Shown in pieces: positions 24,862-33,722 of a DNA stretch of 64,000 nucleotides. How positions within the stretch are numbered: position 1 is the first letter of the stretch; the number at the start of each line of letters is the position of its first letter. This DNA is from Tumebacillus amylolyticus (GTDB taxonomy: Bacteria > Bacillota > Bacilli > Tumebacillales > Tumebacillaceae). The DNA lies in contig NZ_JAEQNB010000002.1 in assembly GCF_016722965.1 (NCBI RefSeq), positions 1-64,000 on the forward strand. The letters run 5' to 3'. The translations under genes were made by a program, and so were the position numbers. The notes under the pieces were generated by a model that was not told the origin of the DNA, searched no databases, and saw only the letters and a program-made list of their open reading frames with translations.

Positions 24862-25611
24862 TTATATAGTAGAAACAGACGACAGCACTTCTTTGAGTCG
24901 ATCCGGGTAATTTGTGATGATCGCATCGACCCCGGACAACGCCGCGAGCCGCATATGGTTCACTTCGTTTACAGTCCAAACGTTCACAGCCAAACCCGCA
25001 GCATGTGCCTCCTCGACGAGATGCGGTTTCACCGTAGCAAAAAACGGATGCAACGCCCGCGCCCCCAAGCGTTTCGCATACTGAACGGCGCCGACGATCA
25101 CGCAGTCATACAACAACCCCGTCGCGATGTCGGGGGCCAGTTCATGAAACTTCAACATCGAGCCGTGATGGAAGGATGAAACCACCACAGACTTCTCAAT
25201 TTGGTTGCGCCGAATAAGGTCCAATGTCTTTTCTTCCAACCCCGGCATCTCAAAAATCGAATTCTTCAATTCGATATTCAACACCATCCGGTTGCCGAAC
25301 GTCTCGATCACTTCTTGCAGCGTCGGAATCTGCACCCCCTTGTACTTCGGGTCGTACCACGAACCGGCGTCCAAGGCCCGCAACTCGTCCAGCGTATGCA
25401 TGTACACAAAGCCCCGTCCATTTGTCGTGCGGTCGAGCAATTCATCGTGGATCACAACCGGCACGCCGTCTTTCGTCAGCTGCACATCGAACTCAAACCC
25501 GTCGGCTCCCATCTGTTCCGCCACGTGAAATGCCTCCATCGTGTTCTCCGGAGCATAACCGGAAGCTCCACGGTGCGCGAGATTTAGAACTTTTTTCCTG
25601 AAGAATGCCAT
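24862..25611 (-). CDS. Glycerophosphodiester phosphodiesterase
   Basis: Hydrolyses glycerophosphodiesters to glycerol-3-phosphate and an alcohol. The 249-residue product has the GDPD signature in order: NLAHRGASGYAPENTMEAF, then GADGFEFDVQLTKDGVPVVIHD with the metal-binding Glu/Asp and catalytic His, and IELKN. A C-terminal GVDAIITNYPDRL closes the TIM barrel. No signal peptide is present, so it is the cytosolic UgpQ-like form. I chose the ATG at 25611 with GGGAGGGG eight bases upstream over an ORF opening at 25662. It is divergent from the GntR regulator gene. Confidence 0.92.
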   Translation of the reverse strand: MAFFRKKVLNLAHRGASGYAPENTMEAFHVAEQMGADGFEFDVQLTKDGVPVVIHDELLDRTTNGRGFVYMHTLDELRALDAGSWYDPKYKGVQIPTLQEVIETFGNRMVLNIELKNSIFEMPGLEEKTLDLIRRNQIEKSVVVSSFHHGSMLKFHELAPDIATGLLYDCVIVGAVQYAKRLGARALHPFFATVKPHLVEEAHAAGLAVNVWTVNEVNHMRLAALSGVDAIITNYPDRLKEVLSSVSTI

Positions 25612-25669
25612 AAAATCAACCCCTCCCAGCCCAAACATAGCAAATCGATGGCAATTCCGCAAAATGAAC

Positions 25670-25698
25670 TTTTCGTGAAGCGTTCGTAGGTGTATAAT
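25670..25698 (+). promoter_or_regulatory. Candidate promoter of the gntR-type gene
   Basis: TATAAT at 25693-25698 is a perfect -10 box. The matching -35 position 17 bases upstream reads TTTTCG, a poor box that suggests a weak or activated promoter. Confidence 0.5.
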
Positions 25699-25722
25699 GT
25701 TGGCGAAGCAAGTTGTTGGACC

Positions 25723-25738
25723 AATGGATTAATCCATT
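25723..25738. repeat. 16-bp perfect palindrome in the gntR leader
   Basis: AATGGATTAATCCATT is its own reverse complement. It lies about 25 bases after the proposed -10 box and 15 bases before the start codon of the GntR-type gene, a position suited to autorepression. No second copy was seen before korA2. Confidence 0.55.
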
Positions 25739-25753
25739 AGATGAGGTGAGCAC

Positions 25754-26716
25754 ATGCCTTTTCCGATTGTGCGGAAGAACGGAATTCCCCTCTACATACA
25801 AGTCAAGGAAGCCGTCCTCGCCGAGATCAAAACAGGCGTTTGGAAAACGGGCGACAAGCTTCCTACAGAGCGGGAATTGTCTGAAAAGCTCAAGGTGAGC
25901 CGCAACACGGTCTCACAAGCGTACCAAGAACTAGAGGCTGAGGGCGTCCTGAGCTCGGTTCAAGGCCGTGGCACGTTCGTCTGTGACCGCGACGACGCCG
26001 TCCGCATCGAGAATCGGAAGGAACTGCTGCTCAAAATCATCGACGTCGCGATGGAGGAAGGCCTGCAATTGGGCTTTACTCTTGAGGAATTCGCCGAGTT
26101 TGCCACAGAGCGTGCGCGCCAGAAGCTGGAGATTCTCAGCAAAGTGCGCGTCGTGTTCATCGAGTGCAACCGCGAGCAAGTCGATTACTTTTCGAAAAAG
26201 TTGCAATTCGACTCCGGCGTTTCCATCGCACCGCTGGTTCTGGAAGATCTCAGCAAGGACACCGACCGCTATCTGCCGGACGTCGTAGCCTCCGACCTTG
26301 TCATTACCACATTCTTTCATTATGATGAGGTTAAAGAATTATTAGGCTCGCGTAAAAATGTGCTGGCCATCTCGCTCGACCCGCAATTGGAAACGATCGT
26401 CCGGATCGCCCGCATTCCAATGGGCAGAAAAATTGGTCTGGTGAGTAAGTCGGAGAACTTTGCGGGCAAAGTATTACTGGCACTCAAGAATGCCGGGCTT
26501 GACGGTGTGGATATTCGCGTGTTCACTCAGAAGATGGAGATGGACATCGCCGACATCGTACACAGTCTCGACGTGATCATCTGTTCGCCGGGTCGTCGAC
26601 GTGAAGTCGAGCAACACATGACCCGACGCCAAGAGATCATCGAATTTGTTTACAAGCCGGATGTGGCCTCGATCAATTTGTTGCGCGCCGCATTAATTGA
26701 TTTACGACGCCAATGA
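25754..26716 (+). CDS. GntR-family transcriptional regulator
   Basis: Putative regulator of the second korAB operon, which starts 75 bases downstream on the same strand. Residues 8-75 form a GntR winged helix (PLYIQVKEAVLAEIKTGVW, LPTERELSEKLKVSRNTVSQAYQELEAEGVL, VQGRGTFV). The remaining 240 residues are a ligand-binding-type alpha/beta domain that does not match FadR, UTRA or the MocR aminotransferase. It includes DLVITTFFHYDEVKELLG and a C-terminal VIICSPGRRREVEQ. The ATG at 25754 (codon reading from CACATG) has GAGGTGAG upstream. A 16-bp palindrome in its leader may be the operator. The inducer is unknown. Confidence 0.88.
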   Translation: MPFPIVRKNGIPLYIQVKEAVLAEIKTGVWKTGDKLPTERELSEKLKVSRNTVSQAYQELEAEGVLSSVQGRGTFVCDRDDAVRIENRKELLLKIIDVAMEEGLQLGFTLEEFAEFATERARQKLEILSKVRVVFIECNREQVDYFSKKLQFDSGVSIAPLVLEDLSKDTDRYLPDVVASDLVITTFFHYDEVKELLGSRKNVLAISLDPQLETIVRIARIPMGRKIGLVSKSENFAGKVLLALKNAGLDGVDIRVFTQKMEMDIADIVHSLDVIICSPGRRREVEQHMTRRQEIIEFVYKPDVASINLLRAALIDLRRQ

Positions 26717-26791
26717 TCCAATTTTTCGATCCTCACACCCGAGTTGTATATAGAGTTATCACTTAATGTCTACGAGGAGTGGAACTGAAAC

Positions 26792-28522
26792 ATGTTAGAA
26801 CAACTTTCTTGGAAAGTTGGGGGCCAACAAGGTGAAGGTATCGATTCCACCGGTAACATCTTGGCAACCAGCCTGAACCGTCATGGTTACTTCATCTACG
26901 GGTATCGTCATTTTTCTTCCCGTATTAAGGGCGGTCATACCAACTACAAGATCCGCATCTCTACCAAGTCTCGTCTGGCAAATGCCGACTATCTCGACAT
27001 CTTGATCGCATTCGACCAAGAAACGATCGATTTCAACGGCCACGAACTGCGTGACAACGGCGTCCTGATTGCCGACGCGAAGTTCAACCCGGTTGCACCG
27101 GAAGGCAAGAACGTTCGCTTCTTCCCGGTTCCGCTCACCAAAATTGCCGAAGAAAACGGTTCGGCAATCATGAAAAACATGGTAGCTGTCGGCGCTACTG
27201 CGGCTGTACTCGGCCTCTCTCCCGACACGTTCCTGTCTTACCTGAACGACAAGTTCCTCCGCAAAGGCGAAGCGGTCGTCCAAAACAACATGAACGCCCT
27301 CAAAGCGGGCTTCCAATACGTCATTGACCAAGGCATCGAACTCTCGGACCTCAACCTGGCTCCGGGCGACGGTGTAGAACGTCTCTACCTGACCGGTAAC
27401 GATGCGTGCGGTTTCGGCGCACTTGCAGCAGGCGTTCGCCTGATGCCGGCCTACCCGATCACTCCGGCTTCCGAGATCATGGAATACCTGATCAAAAAAC
27501 TGCCGAAAGTCGGCGGCCACGTTCTGCAAACCGAAGACGAAATCGCAGCGGTCACCATGTCCATCGGTGCATCGTTCGGCGGTTCCCGCGTTTGTACGTC
27601 CACTTCCGGCCCGGGTCTGGCGCTGATGATGGAAGGGATCGGTCTCGCAGGTATCACCGAAACCCCGATCGTCATCTTCGACACCCAACGCGGCGGTCCG
27701 TCTACCGGGATGCCGACCAAGCATGAACAATCCGACATGTACGCAGCTCTGTGGGGCACCCACGGCGAGATCCAAAAGATCGTCGTCGCACCGTCCAACG
27801 CAGAAGAATGCTTCTACATGACCGTTGATGCGTTCAACTGGGCTGACAAGTACCAAGTTCCGACCATCATCTTGACCGACCTCGCGCTGTCGATGTCCGA
27901 CCAAACCGTTGAGAAGTTCGACTTCTCCCGCGTCTCCATCGACCGTGGCAACCTGGCGACCCAAGAACAACTGGACGCTGTACCGGCCGGCCAACTCTTC
28001 AAACGTTTCGAATTCACCGAATCTCTGGTCTCCCCGCGTGTATTCCCGGGCCAAAAAGGCGGCATTCACCACGTAACCGGTGTCGAGCACACCGAAGTGG
28101 GCCGTCCGACCGAGGACAAAACCATTCGTACCAAGATGATGAACAAGCGTCTCAACAAGTTCGACGGCGTTGAACTGCCGAACTCCTACTCCTTCAACGG
28201 AGATGAAGACTACGACGTGTTGCTCGTCGGCGTCGGCTCCACCGCGGGCCTGATCGACGAAGCGAAGGAACGCCTCCAAGCAGACGGCAAGAAAGTCGGC
28301 CACCTGCACATCAAGGTCCTCAACCCGTTCCCGACCGCTTCCGTTCAATCGTTCATCGACCGCGCGAAGACCACCGTTGTCATCGAAAACAACGCAACCG
28401 GTCAGCTGAAAAACATCATGCGCTTCAACGGTGTTCAAGGCAACCTGACTTCGCAAGTCAAATACGACGGGAACCCGTACATCCCGTCCGAAATCTATTC
28501 CTTTGTCAAGGAGCTGAACTAA
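26792..28522 (+). CDS. korA: 2-oxoacid:ferredoxin oxidoreductase, fused gamma-alpha subunit (copy 2)
   Basis: Second KorA paralogue in the window, 576 residues. It has the same domain order as the copy at 2137-3900: gamma domain first (WKVGGQQGEGIDSTGN, RIKGGHTNYKIRIS), then alpha (MPAYPITPASEIMEYL, QTEDEIAAVTMSIGASFGG, STSGPGLALMMEGIG, GPSTGMPTKHEQSDMYAAL). The two are clearly homologous but diverged along their length, so this is not a recent duplication. The start has CGAGGAG upstream. The coding sequence is strongly biased to C-ending codons, as expected for high expression. It is followed one base later by korB. Confidence 0.93.
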   Translation: MLEQLSWKVGGQQGEGIDSTGNILATSLNRHGYFIYGYRHFSSRIKGGHTNYKIRISTKSRLANADYLDILIAFDQETIDFNGHELRDNGVLIADAKFNPVAPEGKNVRFFPVPLTKIAEENGSAIMKNMVAVGATAAVLGLSPDTFLSYLNDKFLRKGEAVVQNNMNALKAGFQYVIDQGIELSDLNLAPGDGVERLYLTGNDACGFGALAAGVRLMPAYPITPASEIMEYLIKKLPKVGGHVLQTEDEIAAVTMSIGASFGGSRVCTSTSGPGLALMMEGIGLAGITETPIVIFDTQRGGPSTGMPTKHEQSDMYAALWGTHGEIQKIVVAPSNAEECFYMTVDAFNWADKYQVPTIILTDLALSMSDQTVEKFDFSRVSIDRGNLATQEQLDAVPAGQLFKRFEFTESLVSPRVFPGQKGGIHHVTGVEHTEVGRPTEDKTIRTKMMNKRLNKFDGVELPNSYSFNGDEDYDVLLVGVGSTAGLIDEAKERLQADGKKVGHLHIKVLNPFPTASVQSFIDRAKTTVVIENNATGQLKNIMRFNGVQGNLTSQVKYDGNPYIPSEIYSFVKELN

Positions 28523-28523
28523 A

Positions 28524-29393
28524 GTGGCAACAGTAAAAGATTTCCGTAACGAAGTTCGCCCGAACTGGTGCCCGGGTTGCGGCGACTTCTCTGTCCAAGC
28601 TGCGATCCAAAAAGCGCTGGCTGAAACCGGCAAAGAACCGGAATCCACTGCAGTTATCTCCGGGATCGGCTGCTCGGGCCGTATCTCCGGTTACATCAAC
28701 TCCTACGGTTTCCACACCATCCACGGTCGTTCCCTCCCGGTTGCACAAGGCGTTAAGCTGGCAAACCGCGACCTCACTGTCATCGCGTCCGGCGGCGACG
28801 GCGACGGCTTCGGGATCGGTCTGCACCACTTCATGCATGCGGCTCGCCGCAACATGGACATCACCTACATCGTGATGGACAACAACATCTACGGTCTGAC
28901 CAAAGGTCAAACCTCCCCGACTTCCGCACACGGCTTCAAGAACCCGAAGTCCACTCCGGAAGGTAACATCGAGAACGCACTCGTTCCGGCACAAGTCGCG
29001 CTGTCTGCTGGCATCGGCTTCCTGGCACAAGGCTTCTCTTCGGACATCAAGCAATTGACCGAAATCATCAAAGCGGCGATCAACCACAAGGGCTTCTCCC
29101 TCGTCAACGTGTACTCGCCGTGCGTCACCTACAACAAAGTCAACACCTACGACTGGTACAAGGAAAACATCACCGTCGTTGACACCGTTGAAGGCTACGA
29201 CAAAACCGACCGCATCAAAGCGATGGCGACCGTCATGGAACACCGTGGCCTCGTCACCGGCATCCTGTACCAAAACGAAAACCTCCCGGCGTACGAAGAC
29301 CTCATCCCGGGCTACCAAGCAGAGCCGATCGTTCACCACGAACTGCCGCTCTCCGAAGAACTTCTGACCAAAACCATGAAGGAATTCGTGTAA
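28524..29393 (+). CDS. korB: 2-oxoacid:ferredoxin oxidoreductase, beta subunit (copy 2)
   Basis: TPP-binding partner of the upstream KorA, 289 residues. The WCPGCGD cysteine pair, GIGCSG, the TPP motif GGDGDGFGIG, DNNIYGLTKGQTSP and SPCVTYNKVNTYDW are all present, so the enzyme should be active. The GTG start at 28524 has AAGGAG ten bases upstream, inside the end of korA. A terminator follows at 29416. It is the last gene of the regulator-korA-korB unit. The 2-oxoacid used (2-oxoglutarate, pyruvate or branched-chain) cannot be assigned from sequence alone. Confidence 0.93.
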   Translation: MATVKDFRNEVRPNWCPGCGDFSVQAAIQKALAETGKEPESTAVISGIGCSGRISGYINSYGFHTIHGRSLPVAQGVKLANRDLTVIASGGDGDGFGIGLHHFMHAARRNMDITYIVMDNNIYGLTKGQTSPTSAHGFKNPKSTPEGNIENALVPAQVALSAGIGFLAQGFSSDIKQLTEIIKAAINHKGFSLVNVYSPCVTYNKVNTYDWYKENITVVDTVEGYDKTDRIKAMATVMEHRGLVTGILYQNENLPAYEDLIPGYQAEPIVHHELPLSEELLTKTMKEFV

Positions 29394-29415
29394 GCCAAAG
29401 CAGGCTCCGCAACAA

Positions 29416-29450
29416 AAACACACCTCGCTACGTGCGGGGTGTGTTTTTTT
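29416..29450 (+). terminator. Terminator of the korAB2 operon
   Basis: The ACACACC/GGTGTGT stem is followed by seven T. Confidence 0.9.
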
Positions 29451-29500
29451 GCTATATGATAGAGAGGATGACGCGTTACGAGCGGAGGACGATGAAACCC

Positions 29501-30775
29501 ATGAAGATCGCAACCAAGGAAGCCAAGATCCAGCACCTGTTGCGCCGCACCGGATTCACGGCAACCAAAAAGCAAATGGCAGCCTTTGCATCGCTTACGA
29601 TCCCGCAGGTGGTCGATAAACTTTTGAACGCCCCTCTCCAAGCCCCCAAACCGCCGGAGAACCTGAACGAGAAATCGGACGTGTCGGTGCTCGTCCAATG
29701 GTGGCTCAACACCATGATCCACACCCCCAACCCGTTGCAGGAAAAAATGACCCTGTTCTGGCACGGTCATTTCACTTCCTCGTTTCGCAAAGTGAGAGAC
29801 ATCCACCTCCTCGCGCAGCAAAACGTCCTGCTGCGCAAGTTTGCCCTCGGGAATTTCCGCGAACTCACCTACAACATCACCGTCGACGCCGCGATGCTGA
29901 TCTACCTCGACAACAACACCAACATGAAAAAGTCCCCCAACGAAAACTACGCCCGCGAGCTGATGGAATTGTTCACGCTCGGCCTTGGCAATTACACCGA
30001 AACCGATGTCAAAGAAGTCGCCCGCGCTCTCACCGGCTGGCAAGTCAAAAAAGCCGAACGTAAAGTCGTCTACGTCCCCAACATCCACGACGACGGCAAG
30101 AAAACCATTTTCCGAAAAACGGACACCTTCGATACACGCAAAACCACAGATTGGATCGTCGCCCAGCCCGCTTGCGCCACCTACATCGCCACCAAGCTCT
30201 GGAAAGCGTTCGCCTACCCGAACCCCGAGCCCTCCGTGATCAAATTCGTCACCAAAGCGTTCATCGACAGCGGCTACGAGATCAAAGCCCTGCTCAAAGC
30301 GATCTTCAACTCCGAAGCGTTCTACTCCGACCTCGCCTATCGCGCGCAGGTGCTCTCACCTGTCGAGTACACCGTCGGAATGCTCTCGCTGTTCCCAACG
30401 ATCAAACTCGTCGAAGACAAAACCACGCACGCCCTGCTCAAAGAGATGGGGCAGGTCCCGTTCGACCCGCCGAACGTATCCGGTTGGCAAAGCGGTCCCG
30501 CGTGGCTCAATTCCGCTCCCCTGTTCGGTCGCTTCAACTTCGTGGATTTCCTCGTCGACAAACTCACCGACAAAGACTTCCCGATCAACACCTCCCTTGC
30601 CCCAACCACCTTGCTAAACGATGTGCTCGACCGACTCGGGCTCTCCGACCTGAGCCAACAGACCCGCGCCGAACTTGAGTCGTATCTCAAGAAATCCGGC
30701 CTCTCCAACAAAGAGACGATCCAGCACGGCCTCTTGCATCTCTTGTTGATCTCACCGGAAGCCCAAGTCCACTAA
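29501..30775 (+). CDS. DUF1800 family protein
   Basis: A 424-residue DUF1800 protein, function unknown. The family signature is visible: HLLRRTGFTATKKQM at the start, then MTLFWHGHFTSSFRKV, NNTNMKKSPNENYARELMELFTLGLGNYTETDVKEVARALTGW and PFDPPNVSGWQSGPAWLNS. These genes nearly always precede a DUF1501 gene, as here (16 bases away). No signal peptide is obvious. The start is uncertain: ATG codons lie at 29468, 29492 and 29501, and GGAGG at 29484-29488 fits 29501 best at 12 bases. The pair may build or modify an exported product, but no role is established. Confidence 0.88.
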   Translation: MKIATKEAKIQHLLRRTGFTATKKQMAAFASLTIPQVVDKLLNAPLQAPKPPENLNEKSDVSVLVQWWLNTMIHTPNPLQEKMTLFWHGHFTSSFRKVRDIHLLAQQNVLLRKFALGNFRELTYNITVDAAMLIYLDNNTNMKKSPNENYARELMELFTLGLGNYTETDVKEVARALTGWQVKKAERKVVYVPNIHDDGKKTIFRKTDTFDTRKTTDWIVAQPACATYIATKLWKAFAYPNPEPSVIKFVTKAFIDSGYEIKALLKAIFNSEAFYSDLAYRAQVLSPVEYTVGMLSLFPTIKLVEDKTTHALLKEMGQVPFDPPNVSGWQSGPAWLNSAPLFGRFNFVDFLVDKLTDKDFPINTSLAPTTLLNDVLDRLGLSDLSQQTRAELESYLKKSGLSNKETIQHGLLHLLLISPEAQVH

Positions 30776-30791
30776 GAGGAGGTCCAAATCC

Positions 30792-32024
30792 ATGAGCATC
30801 ACTCGCCGCGACTTTGTCGTCAAAGGGGGCCTCGGCCTCCTCGCTCTCGGTCTCACCGGCCCGCTCGGACTCTTGGAGTGGGACAAACACATTGCCCAAA
30901 TCGCCTCTGCCGCAACACCTGACAACATCCTCGTCGTCGTGCAGCTCTCCGGTGGCAACGATGGCCTGAACACCGTCATCCCGCACGCCCAAGGTGTCTA
31001 CTACGACAACCGCCCCTCCCTCGCCATCGAGCAAAAAAACGCCCTGCACCTCGACAAAAACTTCGGCCTCCACCCGAGCCTCACCAACTTGAAAAAAATC
31101 TACGACGGTGGCAAACTTGCGATCCTCAACGGAGTCGGCTATCCCAACCCGAACCGCTCGCATTTTCGTTCAATGGAAATCTGGCAGACGGCCGTGCCTG
31201 ACAAACTTGACGTGCAAACGGGCTGGCTTGGACGCTACCTCGACCTGACGACCACATCTGACAAAAATCCCGTAGCTGCCCTCACCGTCGGTGCCGGATC
31301 GAAAGTGTTCCTCGCCAAGAAAAACGACGCTCCGATGATCACCTACCCCGACATGTTCAAACTCGTCGTCCGCAAAGCATCCGTCACCGACAAACAGCGT
31401 CGTCTGGAAGCTTTCACGAACATGTACACCAAAACACCCGATCCCCTGCTTTCGCTCGTCACCGCCAAGGGCAAGACCGCCATCAAAGCGTCCGACAAGA
31501 TCCAATCCGCTCCCAGATTGACCACATCCAGCTCCGGTTACCCGGCCGGCTCCGCGTTTGGCAATCACCTCGAACTGATCGCGCAGTTCATCGGAGCCGG
31601 ACTTCCGACGCGCACGTACTTCACCATGCTCGACGGCTTCGACGATCACTCCAACGAAAAGGACGAGCACGCCCTCGCCCTCAAGGAGTTCGACAACGCC
31701 CTCGGCGCTTTTTACGACGACCTCGTCAAACGCGGCGTGGCCAATCGAGTGACCGTGCTCGTCTATTCGGAATTCGGTCGCCGTGTGAAAGAGAACGCCA
31801 GCAACGGCACCGACCACGGAACGGCAGGCCCGGTGTTCGTGCTCGGGCAAGGAGTCAAAGGCGGGCTGTACGGACAGATGCCAAGCCTCACCCAACTCGA
31901 CAGCGGCGACCTCAAGTACACGGTCGATTTTCGCTCCGTCTACTCCACTCTGCTCGACAAATGGCTGAATGCCCCTTCCAAGGACGTACTCGGCAGCTCC
32001 TTCGAAACCCTCAAATTCCTCTAA
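30792..32024 (+). CDS. DUF1501 family protein, Tat-exported
   Basis: A 410-residue protein of the DUF1501 (sulfatase-like, alkaline-phosphatase-superfamily) group. The N-terminus SITRRDFVVKGGLGLLALGL has the twin Arg and hydrophobic stretch of a Tat signal, followed by ASA. Further family marks are VVVQLSGGNDGLNTVIP, NGVGYPNPNRSHFRSMEIWQT and VLVYSEFGRRVKENASNGTDHGTAGP with the expected metal-binding Asp/His residues. It is coupled to the DUF1800 gene upstream and ends at a strong terminator. Export in a folded state is suggested by the Tat motif; the substrate is unknown. Confidence 0.88.
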   Translation: MSITRRDFVVKGGLGLLALGLTGPLGLLEWDKHIAQIASAATPDNILVVVQLSGGNDGLNTVIPHAQGVYYDNRPSLAIEQKNALHLDKNFGLHPSLTNLKKIYDGGKLAILNGVGYPNPNRSHFRSMEIWQTAVPDKLDVQTGWLGRYLDLTTTSDKNPVAALTVGAGSKVFLAKKNDAPMITYPDMFKLVVRKASVTDKQRRLEAFTNMYTKTPDPLLSLVTAKGKTAIKASDKIQSAPRLTTSSSGYPAGSAFGNHLELIAQFIGAGLPTRTYFTMLDGFDDHSNEKDEHALALKEFDNALGAFYDDLVKRGVANRVTVLVYSEFGRRVKENASNGTDHGTAGPVFVLGQGVKGGLYGQMPSLTQLDSGDLKYTVDFRSVYSTLLDKWLNAPSKDVLGSSFETLKFL

Positions 32025-32027
32025 AAA

Positions 32028-32066
32028 AAGCACGCCTTCGCGTTTTGCGAAAGCGTGCTTTTTTTA
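32028..32066. terminator. Bidirectional terminator after the DUF1501 gene
   Basis: AAGCACGC and TTCGC arms pair with GCGAA and GCGTGCTT, with seven A before and seven T after. It serves the convergent acyltransferase gene as well. Confidence 0.9.
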
Positions 32067-32082
32067 CAAAGTATCGACGGAC

Positions 32083-32829
32083 CTACGGAACCCACCGCAC
32101 CGCTTCTTTGACCACACGAGCAGGGTTGCCCGCAACCACTTGCTGCGGAGCCACGTCCTTGGTGACGACCGCTCCGGCTGCGATGATGGCACCGTCACCG
32201 ATGGTGACGCCTTTTAAAATCGTGGCGCGGGAACCGATCCAAACGTTGTTGCCGATCTTGATCTTCTTGGTATTGGGACGACCTTCGGCGGCATAGTGAA
32301 AATCGGTGTCCATGAGTTGAACATCCCACGAAATCGCACAGCCCGAGCCAATCTCCAGTTCTGATTTGACAATCAATTTCGAGTTGGCGGTGATATAACT
32401 ACGATCCCCGATCTTGAATTTGGCGTTCGGCCCGACCAGCACGCGCACGCCCGGTCCGAACGTGACCGAACCGTCAACTTCCATCACGCCGCCCTCGCCG
32501 ATTTGGATGACGTTGCGGTCCAAGCCTTCTTGGCCGTTTTGCCCGACTTGGGTGTCCATCCGTCCGACGATCAACCGATCGCGCACAATCAATTTCGCGG
32601 TTGATGCCAATCGCCAGCGGGTCTTCCAATGTGTGAAGACCGGGAGCGGCATCGCGAGCTTGCCCCGCAATCGAAAACTCCAATAGAAACTCGACAAATA
32701 GGAAAAGGCGTCTCCCGTCACCAGACGGCGCAGAATTCCGCTCCAGCGCCCTGTGGTTTTGGTCTGCTCCCGAGAGGTCTGATCGCTGCCCTGCGTTCGT
32801 CTCGTGAGTGTTTTGTCCAACATCGACAC
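32083..32829 (-). CDS. Hexapeptide-repeat acyltransferase
   Basis: A left-handed beta-helix acyltransferase of 248 residues, likely O-acetylating a sugar or polysaccharide from acetyl-CoA. Hexapeptide turns run from about residue 105 to the end ([58 protein letters not shown]). They finish with the typical [11 protein letters not shown]. The first 75 residues are basic and predicted to be partly helical, an atypical extension. The GTG start at 32829 has GGGAGGA eight bases upstream. The acceptor is unknown; no polysaccharide cluster lies next to it. Confidence 0.88.
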   Translation of the reverse strand: MSMLDKTLTRRTQGSDQTSREQTKTTGRWSGILRRLVTGDAFSYLSSFYWSFRLRGKLAMPLPVFTHWKTRWRLASTAKLIVRDRLIVGRMDTQVGQNGQEGLDRNVIQIGEGGVMEVDGSVTFGPGVRVLVGPNAKFKIGDRSYITANSKLIVKSELEIGSGCAISWDVQLMDTDFHYAAEGRPNTKKIKIGNNVWIGSRATILKGVTIGDGAIIAAGAVVTKDVAPQQVVAGNPARVVKEAVRWVP

Positions 32830-33047
32830 GTCGGGGTTCCTCCCATCTCTTGCTACCAAAAATTCGACATACCCATAGTATGTTAGTTTACCTTTTATTT
32901 ATCTAAATTATACGTTTCCAATGTGTTGGTACTGTGTCTGCAGGTCTTTTTTTCAATCTCTATAGGTTTCGGACAAGTAGCTACAGCTTAGACCGTCTGT
33001 TTTTGATACACTACTAGGTAGAACTTTCATGTGTGAGGGGAACAGCC

Positions 33048-33722
33048 ATGCAGACGATTCTAATCGTAGAAGACGAAAAGCCCATCGTGCGCTTGTTGCA
33101 AGCCTATCTGACCCGAGCAGGTTATCTCGTGGAAGCGGCGATGGACGGCGATGAAGCCTTGGTTGCGTATGGACAACTGCGACCGGCGCTGGTGCTGCTC
33201 GATATCAATTTGCCCAGACGCAACGGGTGGGGCGTTTTGGAGGAGATTCGCAAGTTGGGATCAACTCCGGTGATCATGCTGACTGCTCGCGGCGACGTCA
33301 CCGACCGCCTGCGCGGGTTGCAAAACGGCGCCGATGATTACATACCGAAGCCCTTTGACCCGGACGAGGTCGTCGCTCGAGTCCAAGCGGTTTTGCGCCG
33401 ACCTCCCGCGCTGGTGGAAACCGACCAAGTGCGCATCGGCAGTTTGGCGGTGGACTTTACCGCCCGTTCCATTGCGCTGGGCGGCGAAACGTTAGCTCTG
33501 GCTCCGAGAGACTGGGATTTGCTCGCCTTTTTCGTCCGCCATCCCAACCAAAGTTTCACCCGCGACCAATTGCTGGATCGTGTGTGGGGCTTCGATTACG
33601 AGGGCGGAGATCGAGCGGTCGATGTGGCGATCAAACGCCTGCGTCAATCCCTGCGCGACTGGCCGACCGAAGAAGGAGAGATCGTGACGATCCGCGGCAT
33701 GGGGTATATGCTCCGTGCGTAG
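33048..33722 (+). CDS. OmpR/PhoB-type response regulator
   Basis: DNA-binding response regulator of 224 residues. The receiver domain has the acidic pair in VEDE, the phosphoacceptor Asp52 in VLLDINLP, the Thr in MLTARGD and the conserved Lys in YIPKPFDPDE. The C-terminal winged helix (LAPRDWDLLAFFVRHPNQSFTRDQLLDRVWGFDYEGGDRAVDVAIKRLRQ) is of the OmpR type. The ATG at 33048 has GAGGGGA upstream. The stop overlaps the kinase start by eight bases, so the two form an obligate pair. Target genes are not evident. Confidence 0.94.
   Translation: MQTILIVEDEKPIVRLLQAYLTRAGYLVEAAMDGDEALVAYGQLRPALVLLDINLPRRNGWGVLEEIRKLGSTPVIMLTARGDVTDRLRGLQNGADDYIPKPFDPDEVVARVQAVLRRPPALVETDQVRIGSLAVDFTARSIALGGETLALAPRDWDLLAFFVRHPNQSFTRDQLLDRVWGFDYEGGDRAVDVAIKRLRQSLRDWPTEEGEIVTIRGMGYMLRA

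Noticed and set aside
26795-28648. 617-codon minus-strand ORF opposite korA2
   Set aside because: Shadow of korA2/korB2 with Asp/Val/Arg-rich low-information sequence; the sense frame has complete family motifs.
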